64,000 nucleotides of DNA from Fictibacillus nanhaiensis (GCF_023715445.1 NZ_JAMBOD010000001.1:1116001-1180000); one strand, 5' to 3'. Shown: positions 44,324 to 54,074, counted from the stretch's first letter. Numbers and translations are program-made. Notes: generated by a model from the letters alone, not told the origin.

Positions 44324-44430
44324 TTAACACAGACCTAATCCAGCATTTTTTAACACATCAATTTCGATACCATTCGTGCTCACTAATTTCCCATTGATTG
44401 CAACTGCTGAAACGGATTTAACTCCAGAGG
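44324..44430 (-). pseudogene. C-terminal part of a split thioredoxin-like gene
   Basis: Encodes AKAKASGVKSVSAVAINGKL ... GIEIDVLKNAGLGLC, the second half of a small thioredoxin-like protein. The first half (MAKRLIEVFTAGCSVCEG) lies at about 45185-45249. The RclC-like gene now sits between them. Confidence 0.6.
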
Positions 44431-44540
44431 CTTTCGCTTTTGCTAGCCCCCTCTTCCTTTTTCTAAATTGGGTAAAAAACATGCAGATCTTTAATAAATC
44501 GATACAAATCATAGACATTCGGAACCATCAAATGATCTGA

Positions 44541-45059
44541 TTATTTTCCCACATCCGGATAGCGGCTCTCCCGGGTTTCATGAAACGTTCCACTTCTAGC
44601 CGCCTTCAGTGACTCGCCCAAGGCAAACACAGAAGCGCCCAGCAAAACGATATCCTTCAACAGAAATTGACCTGGCGCCGCAGAAATGGCTGGGAAACCA
44701 AGGCTCGTCTCAAAGACACCCGGCGTGGAGACCATGAAACTCAGGGTCGTCAGAAATAGAATGCAGGAAAGAAACGCTCCAACAGCTGACAGCTTTGCAG
44801 ACACAAAGCGGCTAAGAATGAGTATGCCGACTAATAATTCTAATATGCCCAATAGAGAAGAAAACGTACGAATTGAAAAATAGTTGTAAAGCCATCCAAG
44901 TACCGGGCTGTTGCTTACAAGGGGGGCAATCTCCATCGCTTCGTAAGCCGTGAATTTCATCGCGCCAATCCAAATATAAACGATGGCCAGTGCAATAAAC
45001 AAACCCTTTGTTCCGATGATCTCAATTTTTTGACCGAAAGCTTCAGATAACTTGAACAT
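44541..45059 (-). CDS. RclC-like DUF417 membrane protein
   Basis: 172 residues from ATG 45059, with GGAGGAGG 8 bases upstream. About four helices; the conserved stretches IGAMKFTAYEAMEIAPLVSN and FPAISAAPGQFLLKDIVLLG are those of the DUF417 (YkgB/RclC) family. In E. coli, RclC protects against reactive chlorine. Placed with thioredoxin, Msr and OsmC genes, the same role is plausible. It lies inside a broken thioredoxin-like gene and has no promoter of its own that I can see, so it probably depends on the trxA promoter. Confidence 0.82.
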   Translation of the reverse strand: MFKLSEAFGQKIEIIGTKGLFIALAIVYIWIGAMKFTAYEAMEIAPLVSNSPVLGWLYNYFSIRTFSSLLGILELLVGILILSRFVSAKLSAVGAFLSCILFLTTLSFMVSTPGVFETSLGFPAISAAPGQFLLKDIVLLGASVFALGESLKAARSGTFHETRESRYPDVGK

Positions 45060-45184
45060 GAACGTTTCCTCCTCCGCCATTAGCGATAGTAAGTTTGTTA
45101 TTTACCGAAAGGCTAAAAAAATGTTCCTCCATTTTTCCCTCGGACCCATGCATTTTTATCTGTCGTATTTTTTTAAAAAAATTA

Positions 45185-45249
45185 TGCTCGACAGCACCTT
45201 CACAAACACTACAACCCGCTGTAAATACTTCGATTAATCTTTTGGCCAC
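45185..45249 (-). pseudogene. N-terminal part of the split thioredoxin-like gene
   Basis: Encodes MAKRLIEVFTAGCSVCEGAV with the active-site CSVC, then changes to unrelated sequence leading into the RclC-like gene. The continuation is at 44324-44430. Confidence 0.6.
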
Positions 45250-45250
45250 T

Positions 45251-45580
45251 TTAATTCACTCCTTTTGATAATTTTTTTAAAATCGGACACTGACTTTTTG
45301 GAACTCCAGAACCAGGGCATTTTTCAACCAAACCTTCTAACAAGAATTTCATTTCGTTGAAATCACGAATCTTTTTATCAATTTCCTCAATTTTTCCTGT
45401 TGCAAATTGGAGCATTTCTTCTGAATGAAATTCTTTATCCCCGTTTGATGCAGCTAGTAGATCTTTAATTTCTTCCAAAGTAAACCCTAGATCCTGAGCT
45501 CGTTTAATAAACTCAATGTCTTGAATTACTTTATGGGGATACATTCTGTATCCCGCATCACTTGCGGGTGGTGTCAGCAA
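45251..45580 (-). pseudogene. MerR-family regulator lacking its DNA-binding start
   Basis: 109 residues, beginning at LLTPPASDAGYRMYPHKVIQ, which is about residue 28 of a normal MerR protein; the first helix-turn-helix is gone. The coiled coil and a C-terminal Cys set (KCPGSGVPKSQCPILKK) are kept, as in metal- or thiol-sensing members. Upstream sequence in other frames does not restore the missing part. It cannot bind DNA normally. Confidence 0.7.
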
Positions 45581-45631
45581 CGAAATGATACTACCCCGAA
45601 ACGATGGTTACTTCTCAATGCTTTTTTAGGC

Positions 45632-45946
45632 TTAGATATGCTTATTTAATGCTTCCTCAAGTGCTTCCATAGACTTAAAACCAACCAAAGTATCTACAAC
45701 CTTGCCATCTTTCATGACTAGTAGAGTCGGAATACTCATGATACCAAATTTGTTGGCTGTTTCTTGGTGTTGATCGACATCAATCTTTACAATTTTAACT
45801 TGGTTCCCCATGTCTTGATCAAGCTCTTCAAGAACGGGTGCAATCATTTTACAAGGTCCACACCAAGTGGCGAAAAAGTCAGCTAACACTATTCCATTGT
45901 TAGTTTCTGCCGTAAATGTTTGATCGGTCACGTTTAATACTGCCAT
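45632..45946 (-). CDS. trxA: Thioredoxin
   Basis: 104 residues. The active site is FFATWCGPCKM (about 25-35), with cis-Pro in MSIPTLLVM. AAGGAGATGG precedes the ATG. It is the first gene of a unit that runs into merR', trx' and the RclC-like gene, controlled by box 3. It reduces protein disulfides with electrons from TrxB. Whether it is the housekeeping or an additional thioredoxin cannot be told; its position suggests an accessory copy. Confidence 0.92.
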   Translation of the reverse strand: MAVLNVTDQTFTAETNNGIVLADFFATWCGPCKMIAPVLEELDQDMGNQVKIVKIDVDQHQETANKFGIMSIPTLLVMKDGKVVDTLVGFKSMEALEEALNKHI

Positions 45947-46022
45947 CTCTTATCCATCTCCTTAAAATCTGTAATAGTCTTTTCTTACACTTACGAGTAT
46001 AGTTTTTTTCTGTATTTAAAAA

Positions 46023-46038
46023 TGTTAGATGGCTAACA
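46023..46038 (-). promoter_or_regulatory. CRP/FNR-type box 3, before trxA
   Basis: TGTTAGATGGCTAACA, a perfect TGTTA-N6-TAACA palindrome. A -10 TATACT at 45996-46001 (minus) gives a start at 45989, 41.5 bases from the centre. Confidence 0.85.
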
Positions 46039-46090
46039 TTTAGTCATTATATTTAAGAATTATTAGTGGCAAAATTTTATCAATACAAAA

Positions 46091-46117
46091 AACATCTCCT
46101 CCGTTCGAAGAGATGTT
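46091..46117 (-). terminator. Terminator of trxB
   Basis: An 8-bp stem (aacatctc / gagatgtt) around an 11-nt loop, followed on the minus strand by TTTTTTG. Confidence 0.75.
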
Positions 46118-46128
46118 CATTTTCTCAT

Positions 46129-47094
<966 letters not shown>

Positions 47095-47172
47095 TTAAGC
47101 AACTTTGAAAGTCTAATATGAATTGTCTATTGTCTTACTATAGAAAGTTTAAACTAACTTGAAACATAAAAA

Positions 47173-47188
47173 TGTTAGATGGCTCACA
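47173..47188 (-). promoter_or_regulatory. CRP/FNR-type box 4, before trxB
   Basis: TGTTAGATGGCTCACA. A -10 TAAACT at 47146-47151 (minus) gives a start at 47139, 41.5 bases from the centre. Confidence 0.8.
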
Positions 47189-47420
47189 TAAAAGATGGTT
47201 TATTTTATAAACAAAAAAAGATGTTAAAACTATTGCTTGTAAACATATCTAGTTATTTCATACATCATTCAAGTGGGGTACGAAGGTTAATTTTGTACAT
47301 ATAAATAAAACCATTCTTCAGCATATAAGAAACAGAAGTCGAGAATGAGAAGCTTGCGAATGGTATTCAGCAATTGAAAGAAATGGGAGAAACTTCCTAA
47401 TAAAAAAGAATATTTCGATG

Positions 47421-47436
47421 TGTAAGCCAGATTACA
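47421..47436 (+). promoter_or_regulatory. CRP/FNR-type box 5, before the thioredoxin-like gene
   Basis: TGTAAGCCAGATTACA. A -10 TATCAT at 47458-47463 (plus) gives a start at 47470, 41.5 bases from the centre. Confidence 0.8.
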
Positions 47437-47508
47437 GAATACATAGTGGTTATCTCGTATCATGTTGTTGTGTAAGATAACTGATCACTTATGGAAAGGA
47501 AGATAAAT

Positions 47509-47832
47509 ATGAAGAAAAGAATAAAAAATCAACCGGATTTCAATCAAATTATTGTCTCAAAGGAGCCAGTTGTCATCAAGTTTGACACAAACTGGTGTCC
47601 AGACTGCAAACGTATGGATGCTTTTATGGAAGAGGTATTAGAAGAGTTCCATCCGTTTACTCTTTATGAAATGGATCGAGATGAATTTCAAGATATTTCA
47701 TCCACGTATGAAGTGATGGGAATTCCAAGCCTTCTCGTTTTTAAAGACGGCGAGAAGATCGGTCACCTGCACAGTGCAAATGCCAAAACACCTGAAAGTG
47801 TAACTGAATTTCTAACAACTTATTTTAAATAA
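47509..47832 (+). CDS. Thioredoxin-like protein (WCPDC)
   Basis: 107 residues from ATG 47509 (MKKRIKNQPDFN), with GAAAGGAAG six bases upstream; an ATG at 47491 is also in frame. Active site FDTNWCPDCKRM and cis-Pro in GIPSLLVF. Members with WCPDC act as bacilliredoxin- or YtpP-like reductases. It is driven by box 5, on the opposite strand to its neighbours. Confidence 0.85.
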   Translation: MKKRIKNQPDFNQIIVSKEPVVIKFDTNWCPDCKRMDAFMEEVLEEFHPFTLYEMDRDEFQDISSTYEVMGIPSLLVFKDGEKIGHLHSANAKTPESVTEFLTTYFK

Positions 47833-47836
47833 AAGC

Positions 47837-47865
47837 AAGGGACCGAGCATTGTGCTCGATCCCTT
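47837..47865. terminator. Bidirectional terminator
   Basis: A 13-position stem with one mismatch (aagggaccgagca / tgctcgatccctt) between the convergent thioredoxin-like and Spo0E-like genes. Confidence 0.8.
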
Positions 47866-47868
47866 TTC

Positions 47869-48033
47869 TTAACTGCATGAATCATCATTTTCTATTTGAA
47901 GACTCCTCATGTACTTCAAATATTGATTGATTAATTGGTCAAGCTCTTGACTTAATTGTATGATAGTAGGTTTTTGAAGTTCCTTATCAACGTTGAATAA
48001 TTTTGTCAATTCTTCCCGTTTTACCTCAATCAT
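47869..48033 (-). CDS. Spo0E-like aspartyl-phosphate phosphatase
   Basis: 54 residues from ATG 48033; homologous-looking sequence (EKKYCDSKAPIYFLRY) extends upstream in frame to about 48090 but finds only ATT, GTT or TTG starts after GAGGTGA. The signature SQELDQLINQY is that of Spo0E-family peptides, which remove phosphate from Spo0A and so delay sporulation. It lies behind box 6, which would tie sporulation timing to the redox regulator. Confidence 0.7.
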   Translation of the reverse strand: MIEVKREELTKLFNVDKELQKPTIIQLSQELDQLINQYLKYMRSLQIENDDSCS

Positions 48034-48188
48034 ATACCTCAAAAAGTAAATAGGTGCTTTCGAATCACAGTACTTCTTCTCAATAACCGTTCACCTCACT
48101 GTTTTACCATTCTTACACCGAATAAGCGCATTTTATCTCATAATGTTCACATTATTATTTAACTGTAGCTGATATCGAAAATGAATAA

Positions 48189-48204
48189 TGTTAGCTATCT
48201 CACA
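48189..48204 (-). promoter_or_regulatory. CRP/FNR-type box 6, before the Spo0E-like gene
   Basis: TGTTAGCTATCTCACA. A -10 TACAGT at 48162-48167 (minus) gives a start at 48155, 41.5 bases from the centre. Confidence 0.7.
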
Positions 48205-48235
48205 TATATGAGGTTAACAGTTACATTTATTTAGA

Positions 48236-48655
48236 AGATTATTCTGCTTTCGTAATTTTTCTTCCACCTGATTTTTTCGAATGGTAGAGAAGCTTGTCTG
48301 CCTCTTCTAGTAGCTCGTTCATATTCATTTCATGAGAATGAACTAGTCCAATTGATAGGCCTAAGTCTGGTAATATTTCCGCTGCCATCTTTTCAAAAGC
48401 GCTTAGTAGGTCGTACGCACATTGTTCACATTCATGATGAAATGGATTGATTAGGAGAACACCAAATTCATCTCCTCCGAACGGTAAAGAGATATTTGTT
48501 CACCTGTAGCGTTTGGAAGTGTAAAGTCTGGAGCTATATGCCCGACCGATATTCCTTTAGGCACATGCCTCTCTAAGTCCTCTGCTGCTTTTCTAAATAT
48601 ATCTTGTATTGCCTGAGGGCTTTATTTTCGCTTCTAACTGTTCTCGTAGTGTCAT
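48236..48655 (-). pseudogene. Chimera of a peroxiredoxin start and a GGDEF-domain end
   Basis: From ATG 48655 (GAGAGG upstream): MTLREQLEAKIK, then after a frameshift IQDIFRKAAEDLERHVPKGI ... APDFTLPNATGEQISLY, the N-terminus of an AhpC/TSA peroxiredoxin. At about 48495 it joins a different gene: FGGDEFGVLLINPFHHECEQ ... LLEEADKLLYHSKKSGGRK, the second half of a diguanylate-cyclase GGDEF domain. Neither half is complete. It sits behind box 7. Confidence 0.7.
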
Positions 48656-48715
48656 ATTTTTTCCTCTCATTCTTTCTTTCTTTACCATCAGTTTATATAA
48701 AAAAAGAATGGATTC

Positions 48716-48731
48716 TGTTATCTAGCTTACA
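48716..48731 (-). promoter_or_regulatory. CRP/FNR-type box 7, before the chimeric gene
   Basis: TGTTATCTAGCTTACA. The best -10, TAAACT at 48690-48695 (minus), gives a start 40.5 bases from the centre, one base off the others. Confidence 0.6.
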
Positions 48732-48786
48732 TTTATGCTTAAATATAAAAAACGTCCTAGAGAAGTCTCCAGGATCGTTTCCATAA

Positions 48787-49740
48787 CTATTTAAATAAAC
48801 GAAGATATTCCCCATAGCCTTCTTCTTTTAGCTTGTCTATTGGAATAAATTTAAGTGCAGCAGAGTTAATGCAATATCGAAGTCCACCTTTATCACGTGG
48901 TCCATCATCAAATACGTGTCCTAAATGAGAATCTGCCGAGGTGCTTCTGACTTCAATGCGTCTCATCCCATGGGACGTATCTATTTTTTCGAGGACTTCT
49001 TGATGCTTAATAGGTTTTGTGAAGCTCGGCCATCCACATCCAGAGTCAAATTTGTCAAATGAACTAAATAATGGTTCACCAGAAACAATATCTACATAAA
49101 TTCCTTCTTCCTTATGATCCCAAAATTCATTTTGGAAGGGTGTTTCCGTACCGTTCTCTTGGGTTACACGGTGCTGAATAGGAGTAAGCTTCTTTATGTT
49201 TTCTGCATGGTTTTTCTTCCAATTTTCTCGGATAAATCCCGCTCGTCCAGATCCTTCTTTATAAATATTATAATGAAAGGAATTCTTTTTATAATAGCCC
49301 TGATGGTATTCTTCAGCTGGATAAAACACTGATGCCTCTTTGATTTCTGTCACGATTGGCTTTGAAAACTTTTTGCTATCCTCTAATGTCTGTTTTGATT
49401 CTTCGGCTAGTCGCTTTTGTTCCTCAGTATGATAAAAGATTGCAGTTTTATAGGACTCTCCTCGATCACCAAACTGACCATTTGAATCGGTTGGGTCAAT
49501 TTGTTGCCAAAATAGTTCTAACAGCTTTTCATACGGAAAAACAATCGGATCATACGTAATTTGAACTGCCTCACAATGACCCGTTGTGTTTGAGCATACT
49601 TCATCATAGGTTGGGTTCTCTATATGCCCACCTGTATATCCTGAAACTACTTTAATAATGCCTGGTAACTCATCAAATGGCTGAACCATACACCAAAAAC
49701 ATCCACCAGCAAATGTAGCTAATTCATAATTTGTTGACAT
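48787..49740 (-). CDS. msrAB: Bifunctional methionine sulfoxide reductase MsrA/MsrB
   Basis: 317 residues from ATG 49740 ([13 protein letters not shown]), with AGGAGG 7 bases upstream. The MsrA domain (1-160) has [16 protein letters not shown]. The MsrB domain (about 180-315) has [33 protein letters not shown] and the catalytic LRYCINS. It repairs both stereoisomers of methionine sulfoxide. No CRP box of its own is visible; it follows osmC after a hairpin. Confidence 0.93.
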   Translation of the reverse strand: MSTNYELATFAGGCFWCMVQPFDELPGIIKVVSGYTGGHIENPTYDEVCSNTTGHCEAVQITYDPIVFPYEKLLELFWQQIDPTDSNGQFGDRGESYKTAIFYHTEEQKRLAEESKQTLEDSKKFSKPIVTEIKEASVFYPAEEYHQGYYKKNSFHYNIYKEGSGRAGFIRENWKKNHAENIKKLTPIQHRVTQENGTETPFQNEFWDHKEEGIYVDIVSGEPLFSSFDKFDSGCGWPSFTKPIKHQEVLEKIDTSHGMRRIEVRSTSADSHLGHVFDDGPRDKGGLRYCINSAALKFIPIDKLKEEGYGEYLRLFK

Positions 49741-49800
49741 AAACATACCTCCTACTAGTACTAGTTTGCCCAAACTCTATCTATTCCATCAATTTAGAAA

Positions 49801-49825
49801 GAACCCCTCCATTCATAAGGGGTTC
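49801..49825 (-). terminator. Hairpin between osmC and msrAB
   Basis: An 8-bp stem (gaacccct / aggggttc) with a modest T run. It may end the osmC transcript or only attenuate it, leaving some read-through to msrAB. Confidence 0.55.
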
Positions 49826-49842
49826 CTTTTTAATAATTTTGA

Positions 49843-50283
49843 TTATTTCTTTCTCCAAGTTGATTGAATCTTTATGAAGTTTGTATCTTTTAAAATGTTA
49901 AACACTGGACATCTTGAGTCTGTCTTTTCTTTTAGCTCTTGAATTCTTTCATTAGATTCGTCAGTGTCAACCACTGCTTCAATAGTAATCGTTTCGAAGT
50001 ATTGCTTAACAGAAGCATCTCCCATTAACCCTCTCGGATCTAAAGTTCCTTGAATTTTGAAGTCGATTCCATTAAGGTTAAACTTCATTTCCTTTGCTAC
50101 GATATTGGCAATGGCGTTTTCACAGCCTGCAAGAGAGCCAAGTAGTGTATTTAACGGATTTGCACCCTTATCGTTTCCACCTAAGTTTTTTGGCTCGTCT
50201 ATAAAAAATGTATGAGCTCCTGCCTTCACTTCAGTTGTTACCTTTTGAGATGTAGTTTCGATATTGAATTTTACTAATGCCAT
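49843..50283 (-). CDS. OsmC/Ohr-family peroxide reductase
   Basis: 146 residues. The two redox Cys are in LAGCENAIA and SRCPVFNIL, with the helix MALVKFNIETTSQKVTTEVK at the start. OsmC and Ohr enzymes reduce organic hydroperoxides with thiol electrons. AGAGGAGGA precedes the ATG. It is under box 8. Confidence 0.88.
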   Translation of the reverse strand: MALVKFNIETTSQKVTTEVKAGAHTFFIDEPKNLGGNDKGANPLNTLLGSLAGCENAIANIVAKEMKFNLNGIDFKIQGTLDPRGLMGDASVKQYFETITIEAVVDTDESNERIQELKEKTDSRCPVFNILKDTNFIKIQSTWRKK

Positions 50284-50354
50284 GATTAGTTCCTCCTCTA
50301 AAGTGTTTTTAATAACTTACACTTAGGAGTATACTTGGAATTCCTTTTTTATAA

Positions 50355-50370
50355 TGTAAGGTACCTTACA
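50355..50370 (-). promoter_or_regulatory. CRP/FNR-type box 8, before osmC
   Basis: TGTAAGGTACCTTACA, perfectly palindromic. A -10 TATACT at 50328-50333 (minus) gives a start at 50321, 41.5 bases from the centre. The segment between -10 and start is almost the same as at trxA. Confidence 0.88.
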
Positions 50371-50809
50371 TATTTTCGTAAATCTTGTTACCCATGTTCA
50401 TAATTCTTATACTCATCTGATTCATATTCAAAGATTACTTCAAATGCACCCTTCAAATCAGCAGCAGTAATAGTAGAAAAGATCTATCTTTCACATTCTT
50501 AGCAGAGCTGTAACACTTGAGATTGATTAAATACGTCCGCTGAACAAAGTATCCTTTTGCAATGCTACTTTGTCTATCCCTTTATTAAACCTTTTTAAGT
50601 AATCCATCCTATTTCTCTTTTATGTAATTGAAAAGCTGAAAGAATAGGATTAAAAATAATTCCCTAAACTTCCAGCTGTAAAACACATAATGCACTCCAT
50701 AAGACGCACAATTGTGCTAGAATGATCATACTTAACATCATCTACATCATATAAGGTGCTTTACTTTTATAATTTTCACTTTCATATATAGACTATCTTA
50801 TGAACCAAT
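50371..50809. other. Decayed stretch between osmC and a small gene
   Basis: No intact gene in about 440 bases. On the minus strand about 50640-50740 encodes STIVRLMECIMCFTAGSLGN, sharing the CFTAG phrase with the scrap at 35.6 kb, so both may come from one gene family. Another piece, about 50500-50600, encodes YLKRFNKGIDKVALQKDTLF, unrecognised. Confidence 0.3.
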
Positions 50810-50956
50810 TTATTGATTTTCTTTATTAGACTGTTGAATCGAAACATGTTTTGGCGGTTTGGGATATGATCGTTTTTCTGCATCGCTAGGACCAGTAAGG
50901 TCATTCCTTTTATCCAAGAATTTTTTTGAATACTCAATAGGGCCTCCACCTTTCAT
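50810..50956 (-). CDS. Small hypothetical protein, 48 residues
   Basis: MKGGGPIEYSKKFLDKRNDL then TGPSDAEKRSYPKPPKHVSI, a basic, proline-rich, probably unstructured product. GGAGGTG lies 6 bases before the ATG, which argues for real translation. I do not recognise it; it looks like the small conserved proteins found in many Bacillus genomes. Confidence 0.5.
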   Translation of the reverse strand: MKGGGPIEYSKKFLDKRNDLTGPSDAEKRSYPKPPKHVSIQQSNKENQ

Positions 50957-51020
50957 TTTTTCACCTCCAATACATAGAGTTTCAATGAATTGATTTACAT
51001 GATAAAATGATATTTCATTG

Positions 51021-51405
51021 CTATAAGTTATTCGACATTTCGATCATTAGGTTTATATGAAAACCATCGCACAATTGGAGCAAATTGCTCACAAGAAGAT
51101 GAGGGGATTTTCCAAATAATTTTCGAGATGGATTTAAAACTTTTCCTTTAAAAAATTCTGTTATTCTAGACAGATTTTCTACGTCTTTTCCCAACTTGAA
51201 CATTAATGCCTTCTAAAAGAACAATAAGTATAGACGCTGGAAAAAATCTTTTTATATTTTTCAAGCCCAAAAAAGTATTGTAAGCCACGCCAATAAGAAG
51301 GTGGCAAAATTTCCTAACCTTTGCATCTTTATTGACACTTTTATTAGCCTTTCTTTCCGAAAACATACTCCCCTCTAATAAAGTTTCCAAAAAATTTATT
51401 TCCAT
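51021..51405 (-). pseudogene. Decayed membrane-protein gene
   Basis: Two overlapping frames. The first (51166-51405) has VAYNTFLGLKNIKRFFPASI then LIVLLEGINVQVGKRRR, resembling CBO0543-type membrane proteins (KRFFPAS... with a following KRKWWVFYNKP-type stretch). The frame then breaks and the rest is unrecognisable. The family assignment is tentative. Confidence 0.35.
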
Positions 51406-51731
51406 GTAAGTTATTCTTCGATTAATCTACCCTAGAACTCTAAGTACCTTCCTTCACAATCTCATACAATAATAACATAAATATCCAGAATTCCCTCGAG
51501 ATCTCATTCCATTAAATCGCCCTTTTCTGGAACAATTTTATTGACATCTAACATCTTATTTCTTTGTTTTTTTCCATAGATGCGCCTGAGATCCAGAATC
51601 GTTTACGTACCCCTTTTTGAATCTGCCCCGTCGTTAACACATAAAAAGGGAGTTGCCATTAGCAACCCCCACTTAAACTCATCCAACCTATTAGCAAAAC
51701 GTGTCCTCTAATGCTGAAATTTATCTTAAGT
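51406..51731. other. Non-coding stretch
   Basis: About 325 AT-rich bases downstream of the nitroreductase gene. I see no gene, clear hairpin or repeat. Confidence 0.3.
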
Positions 51732-52403
51732 TTAGCGCCACTCAACAATCTCATCAAGATTTTGTCTTGTTTGTGAACGTTTAGGATCCTTTTCACGATA
51801 TCCGAAAGCGACCATACATGATACACCGAAATCGTTAGCGTTAATGATACCCTCATTTTGTAAAATAGAGGTCACCTGCTTTTTATCAAAACCTTCGATC
51901 GGACAGGAATCAATACCGATTTGAGCCGCGGCTGTCATCATGTTTCCCAATGCTATATATGTTTGTCTGATTGACCATTCAAACATGAGACGGTCATTAT
52001 CTTCGAGTTCTGTTTTGGCGAAGTTTTTGTAGAAACCTAAATGATGTTGCATAACTTCTTCAGGCATGTGATGAATGTCTTTCACCATTTTGATCACGTA
52101 ATCCGAATCATGCTTTAAGTTTTCTTCTCTTTTGGCCAATATAACGACAAAATGGCTGGCAGTGGGCAGTTGTCCCTGTGCACCGAGGGATACAGGTTTT
52201 AATTTTTCACGAAGTGCCGCATCCTGGATCACGACAAACTTCCACGGTTCGAAGCCGAATGAACTTGGAGACAATCTTCCTGTCTCCAAAATAAAGTGAA
52301 AATCTTCATCCGAAATCTTTTTGTTGTTATCAAATACCTTACAAGCATGTCTGAACTGGTAAGCTTTTAAAATTTCTTGTTTTTTACTCTCCGTTCCTAT
52401 CAT
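51732..52403 (-). CDS. Nitroreductase-family NAD(P)H-dependent flavoprotein
   Basis: 223 residues. FRHACKVFDNNKKISDEDFH, ETGRLSPSSFGFEPWKFVVI and GIDSCPIEGFDKKQV are the usual FMN-site and C-terminal signatures of the NfsB/YfkO-type family, which reduces nitro compounds and quinones. It is monocistronic. Confidence 0.88.
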   Translation of the reverse strand: MIGTESKKQEILKAYQFRHACKVFDNNKKISDEDFHFILETGRLSPSSFGFEPWKFVVIQDAALREKLKPVSLGAQGQLPTASHFVVILAKREENLKHDSDYVIKMVKDIHHMPEEVMQHHLGFYKNFAKTELEDNDRLMFEWSIRQTYIALGNMMTAAAQIGIDSCPIEGFDKKQVTSILQNEGIINANDFGVSCMVAFGYREKDPKRSQTRQNLDEIVEWR

Positions 52404-52603
52404 GTAGAACCAACCTTCTTATTTTGTTTTTTATACGGAATTTTTCGGATAATCAACGGGTTTAAATATAATCTGTTTGATAACAGATCTGCAGTCAGTA
52501 TAACCATTTTTTAGGAACTTGTCGTTTGGGCCTGATTGCTGAAGATAAAAATAATGTTAAATGTATCCGAAACAAATACTATTAAGAGGACCGCTGAGAG
52601 TTA

Positions 52604-53047
52604 TTATTTTTCAATTGCTGTTTGCCCCATTGCAATAGCAATTCTATTCCAAGTGTTAATTTGATTAATGATTAGAACAAGGTCAACATACTGTTTTTCG
52701 TCATAGTGGTTACGCACTCGTTGATAAAGCTGATCTGGCACACGTTTTGTCGGGATTAATGTTACGTGCTCTGTCAACTCTAAAGCTACTTTTTCTGCTT
52801 CTGTGTAAAATTCACACTCTTCCCAAGCACTAATACAATATACTCTTTCTTCTGTTTCACCCATTTTCAGGACATCTGTTGTGTGCATATACATACAAAG
52901 TGGACAGCCGTTAATTTGAGAAGCACGAAGTCTAATAAGTTCACGAAGTTTACGGTCTATATCTGTAGTTACCGTATACTTATCCATTTCCCCTATGATT
53001 TCAAGTGCGTCTGGTGCTACATTGTAATAATCAATTCTTTGTTTCAA
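52604..53047 (-). CDS. Carboxymuconolactone decarboxylase-family (AhpD-like) protein
   Basis: 147 residues. RLRASQINGCPLCMYMHTTD holds the CxxC-x3-H of the AhpD alkylhydroperoxidase core. Single-domain members reduce peroxides or act as disulfide reductases. It starts with GGAGG upstream. It is monocistronic and divergent from nothing nearby. Confidence 0.87.
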   Translation of the reverse strand: MKQRIDYYNVAPDALEIIGEMDKYTVTTDIDRKLRELIRLRASQINGCPLCMYMHTTDVLKMGETEERVYCISAWEECEFYTEAEKVALELTEHVTLIPTKRVPDQLYQRVRNHYDEKQYVDLVLIINQINTWNRIAIAMGQTAIEK

Positions 53048-53412
53048 TTTTATTTCCTCCTAAAAAAGTTTATTCAATTCAATTCCATTCTTTAAACCAA
53101 ATTCGATAACGGTCTGCTATTGTTCCTTAATATGTCCAAAAGTTACATTTGTTCATCTTCAGGTACGTTTGTGACAAACATTTCCTTCTCCTAAATGAAT
53201 TCCTCTTTTATTAACTTCGTTTCCCTCCTGCTTTTCGGATATCTGTAACGGTCTGCTCTCTACGGGGTAAGTCCTAGATAAGTCCAAAAAACGCCTTGCA
53301 GATGGAATAAAATGTTAACATTAAATAACCAATAATTTTATCTATAAAGTGACAATAAAGTTTAATTTTAAGCCTTAAACAATGTCCTTCTTTCCTTAAC
53401 AATTGTAAAACT
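53048..53412. other. Spacer with a short SDR gene scrap
   Basis: Around 53216-53262 (minus) TVTDIRKAGGK is encoded, nearly the same DNA as at 56937-56975 (about 31 of 33 bases). It is a fragment of a short-chain dehydrogenase. The rest shows no gene. Confidence 0.4.
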
Positions 53413-54039
53413 TTATCCAAAGTCTTTTATAGAGGAAAAAAGTACAGTTAATTCATGCAGTAGAACGTTTTGATAGTGAGTTCCCGAATGATACAACTCA
53501 CCTATTTCTCCATATACTTTTCCTATTTTCTCTCGGTAATCAGGAGCTTCCTTGTCAGGATTGGAACTTTTAAATCGATCCATGACAGCTTGAATATAGG
53601 CAGGACGAGCTCCCCATCTACCCAATACATTACCATTTTTATCTAGAATGACAGCAATCGGTTGGTTACGTACTCCATCAGTCAAAAAATGGTCCATAGT
53701 TTCCAAGTGTTCTTCCATTAATAATACTTCTGTAGGAATGTTGCATTTTTCCATAACCCGGAAAAGAACCGGGACATTCCAAATAACGTCTGGGCACCAA
53801 TCGGTACAAAGAATTAAGCAATAAAGATCTTGAGGGTTACGAACTGAATTAAAAAACAAGTTATCCGTTTTATTTTCCCATGAGAAATTTTCATAGTTGT
53901 ACAAAAATTGGTCCTTCGTATTTAAGATTTTGCTTTGTTTCATTACTCGAATTTCCATACTGTCTATAAACTGTTGAGGAGTTATTCCAAGACCAAATTT
54001 ATGTTTTAAATTTATAGTTTCGTTTATCTTTATCTTCAT
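53413..54039 (-). CDS. Thioredoxin-family protein
   Basis: 208 residues. LILCTDWCPDVIWNVPVLFR places a thioredoxin-like active site (WCPDV, lacking the second Cys) in the middle, with cis-Pro in NQPIAVILD. About 75 N-terminal and 40 C-terminal residues extend the fold. This family occurs in Bacillus as an uncharacterised thioredoxin-like protein. Without the resolving Cys it may act as a thiol peroxidase-like or binding protein. Confidence 0.75.
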   Translation of the reverse strand: MKIKINETINLKHKFGLGITPQQFIDSMEIRVMKQSKILNTKDQFLYNYENFSWENKTDNLFFNSVRNPQDLYCLILCTDWCPDVIWNVPVLFRVMEKCNIPTEVLLMEEHLETMDHFLTDGVRNQPIAVILDKNGNVLGRWGARPAYIQAVMDRFKSSNPDKEAPDYREKIGKVYGEIGELYHSGTHYQNVLLHELTVLFSSIKDFG

Positions 54040-54074
54040 CCTTTCAAAAATACTATAATTTATCTCATCACAAT

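Noticed and set aside
48156-48175. A further CRP/FNR box near tgttcacatta
   Set aside because: It has only one half-site and no TGTnA-N6-TnACA spacing; box 6 at 48189 explains the promoter.
52475-52490. TGTTTGATAACA upstream of the nitroreductase gene as a CRP/FNR box
   Set aside because: The spacing between half-sites is 4 instead of 6, and no -10 lies at the required distance.
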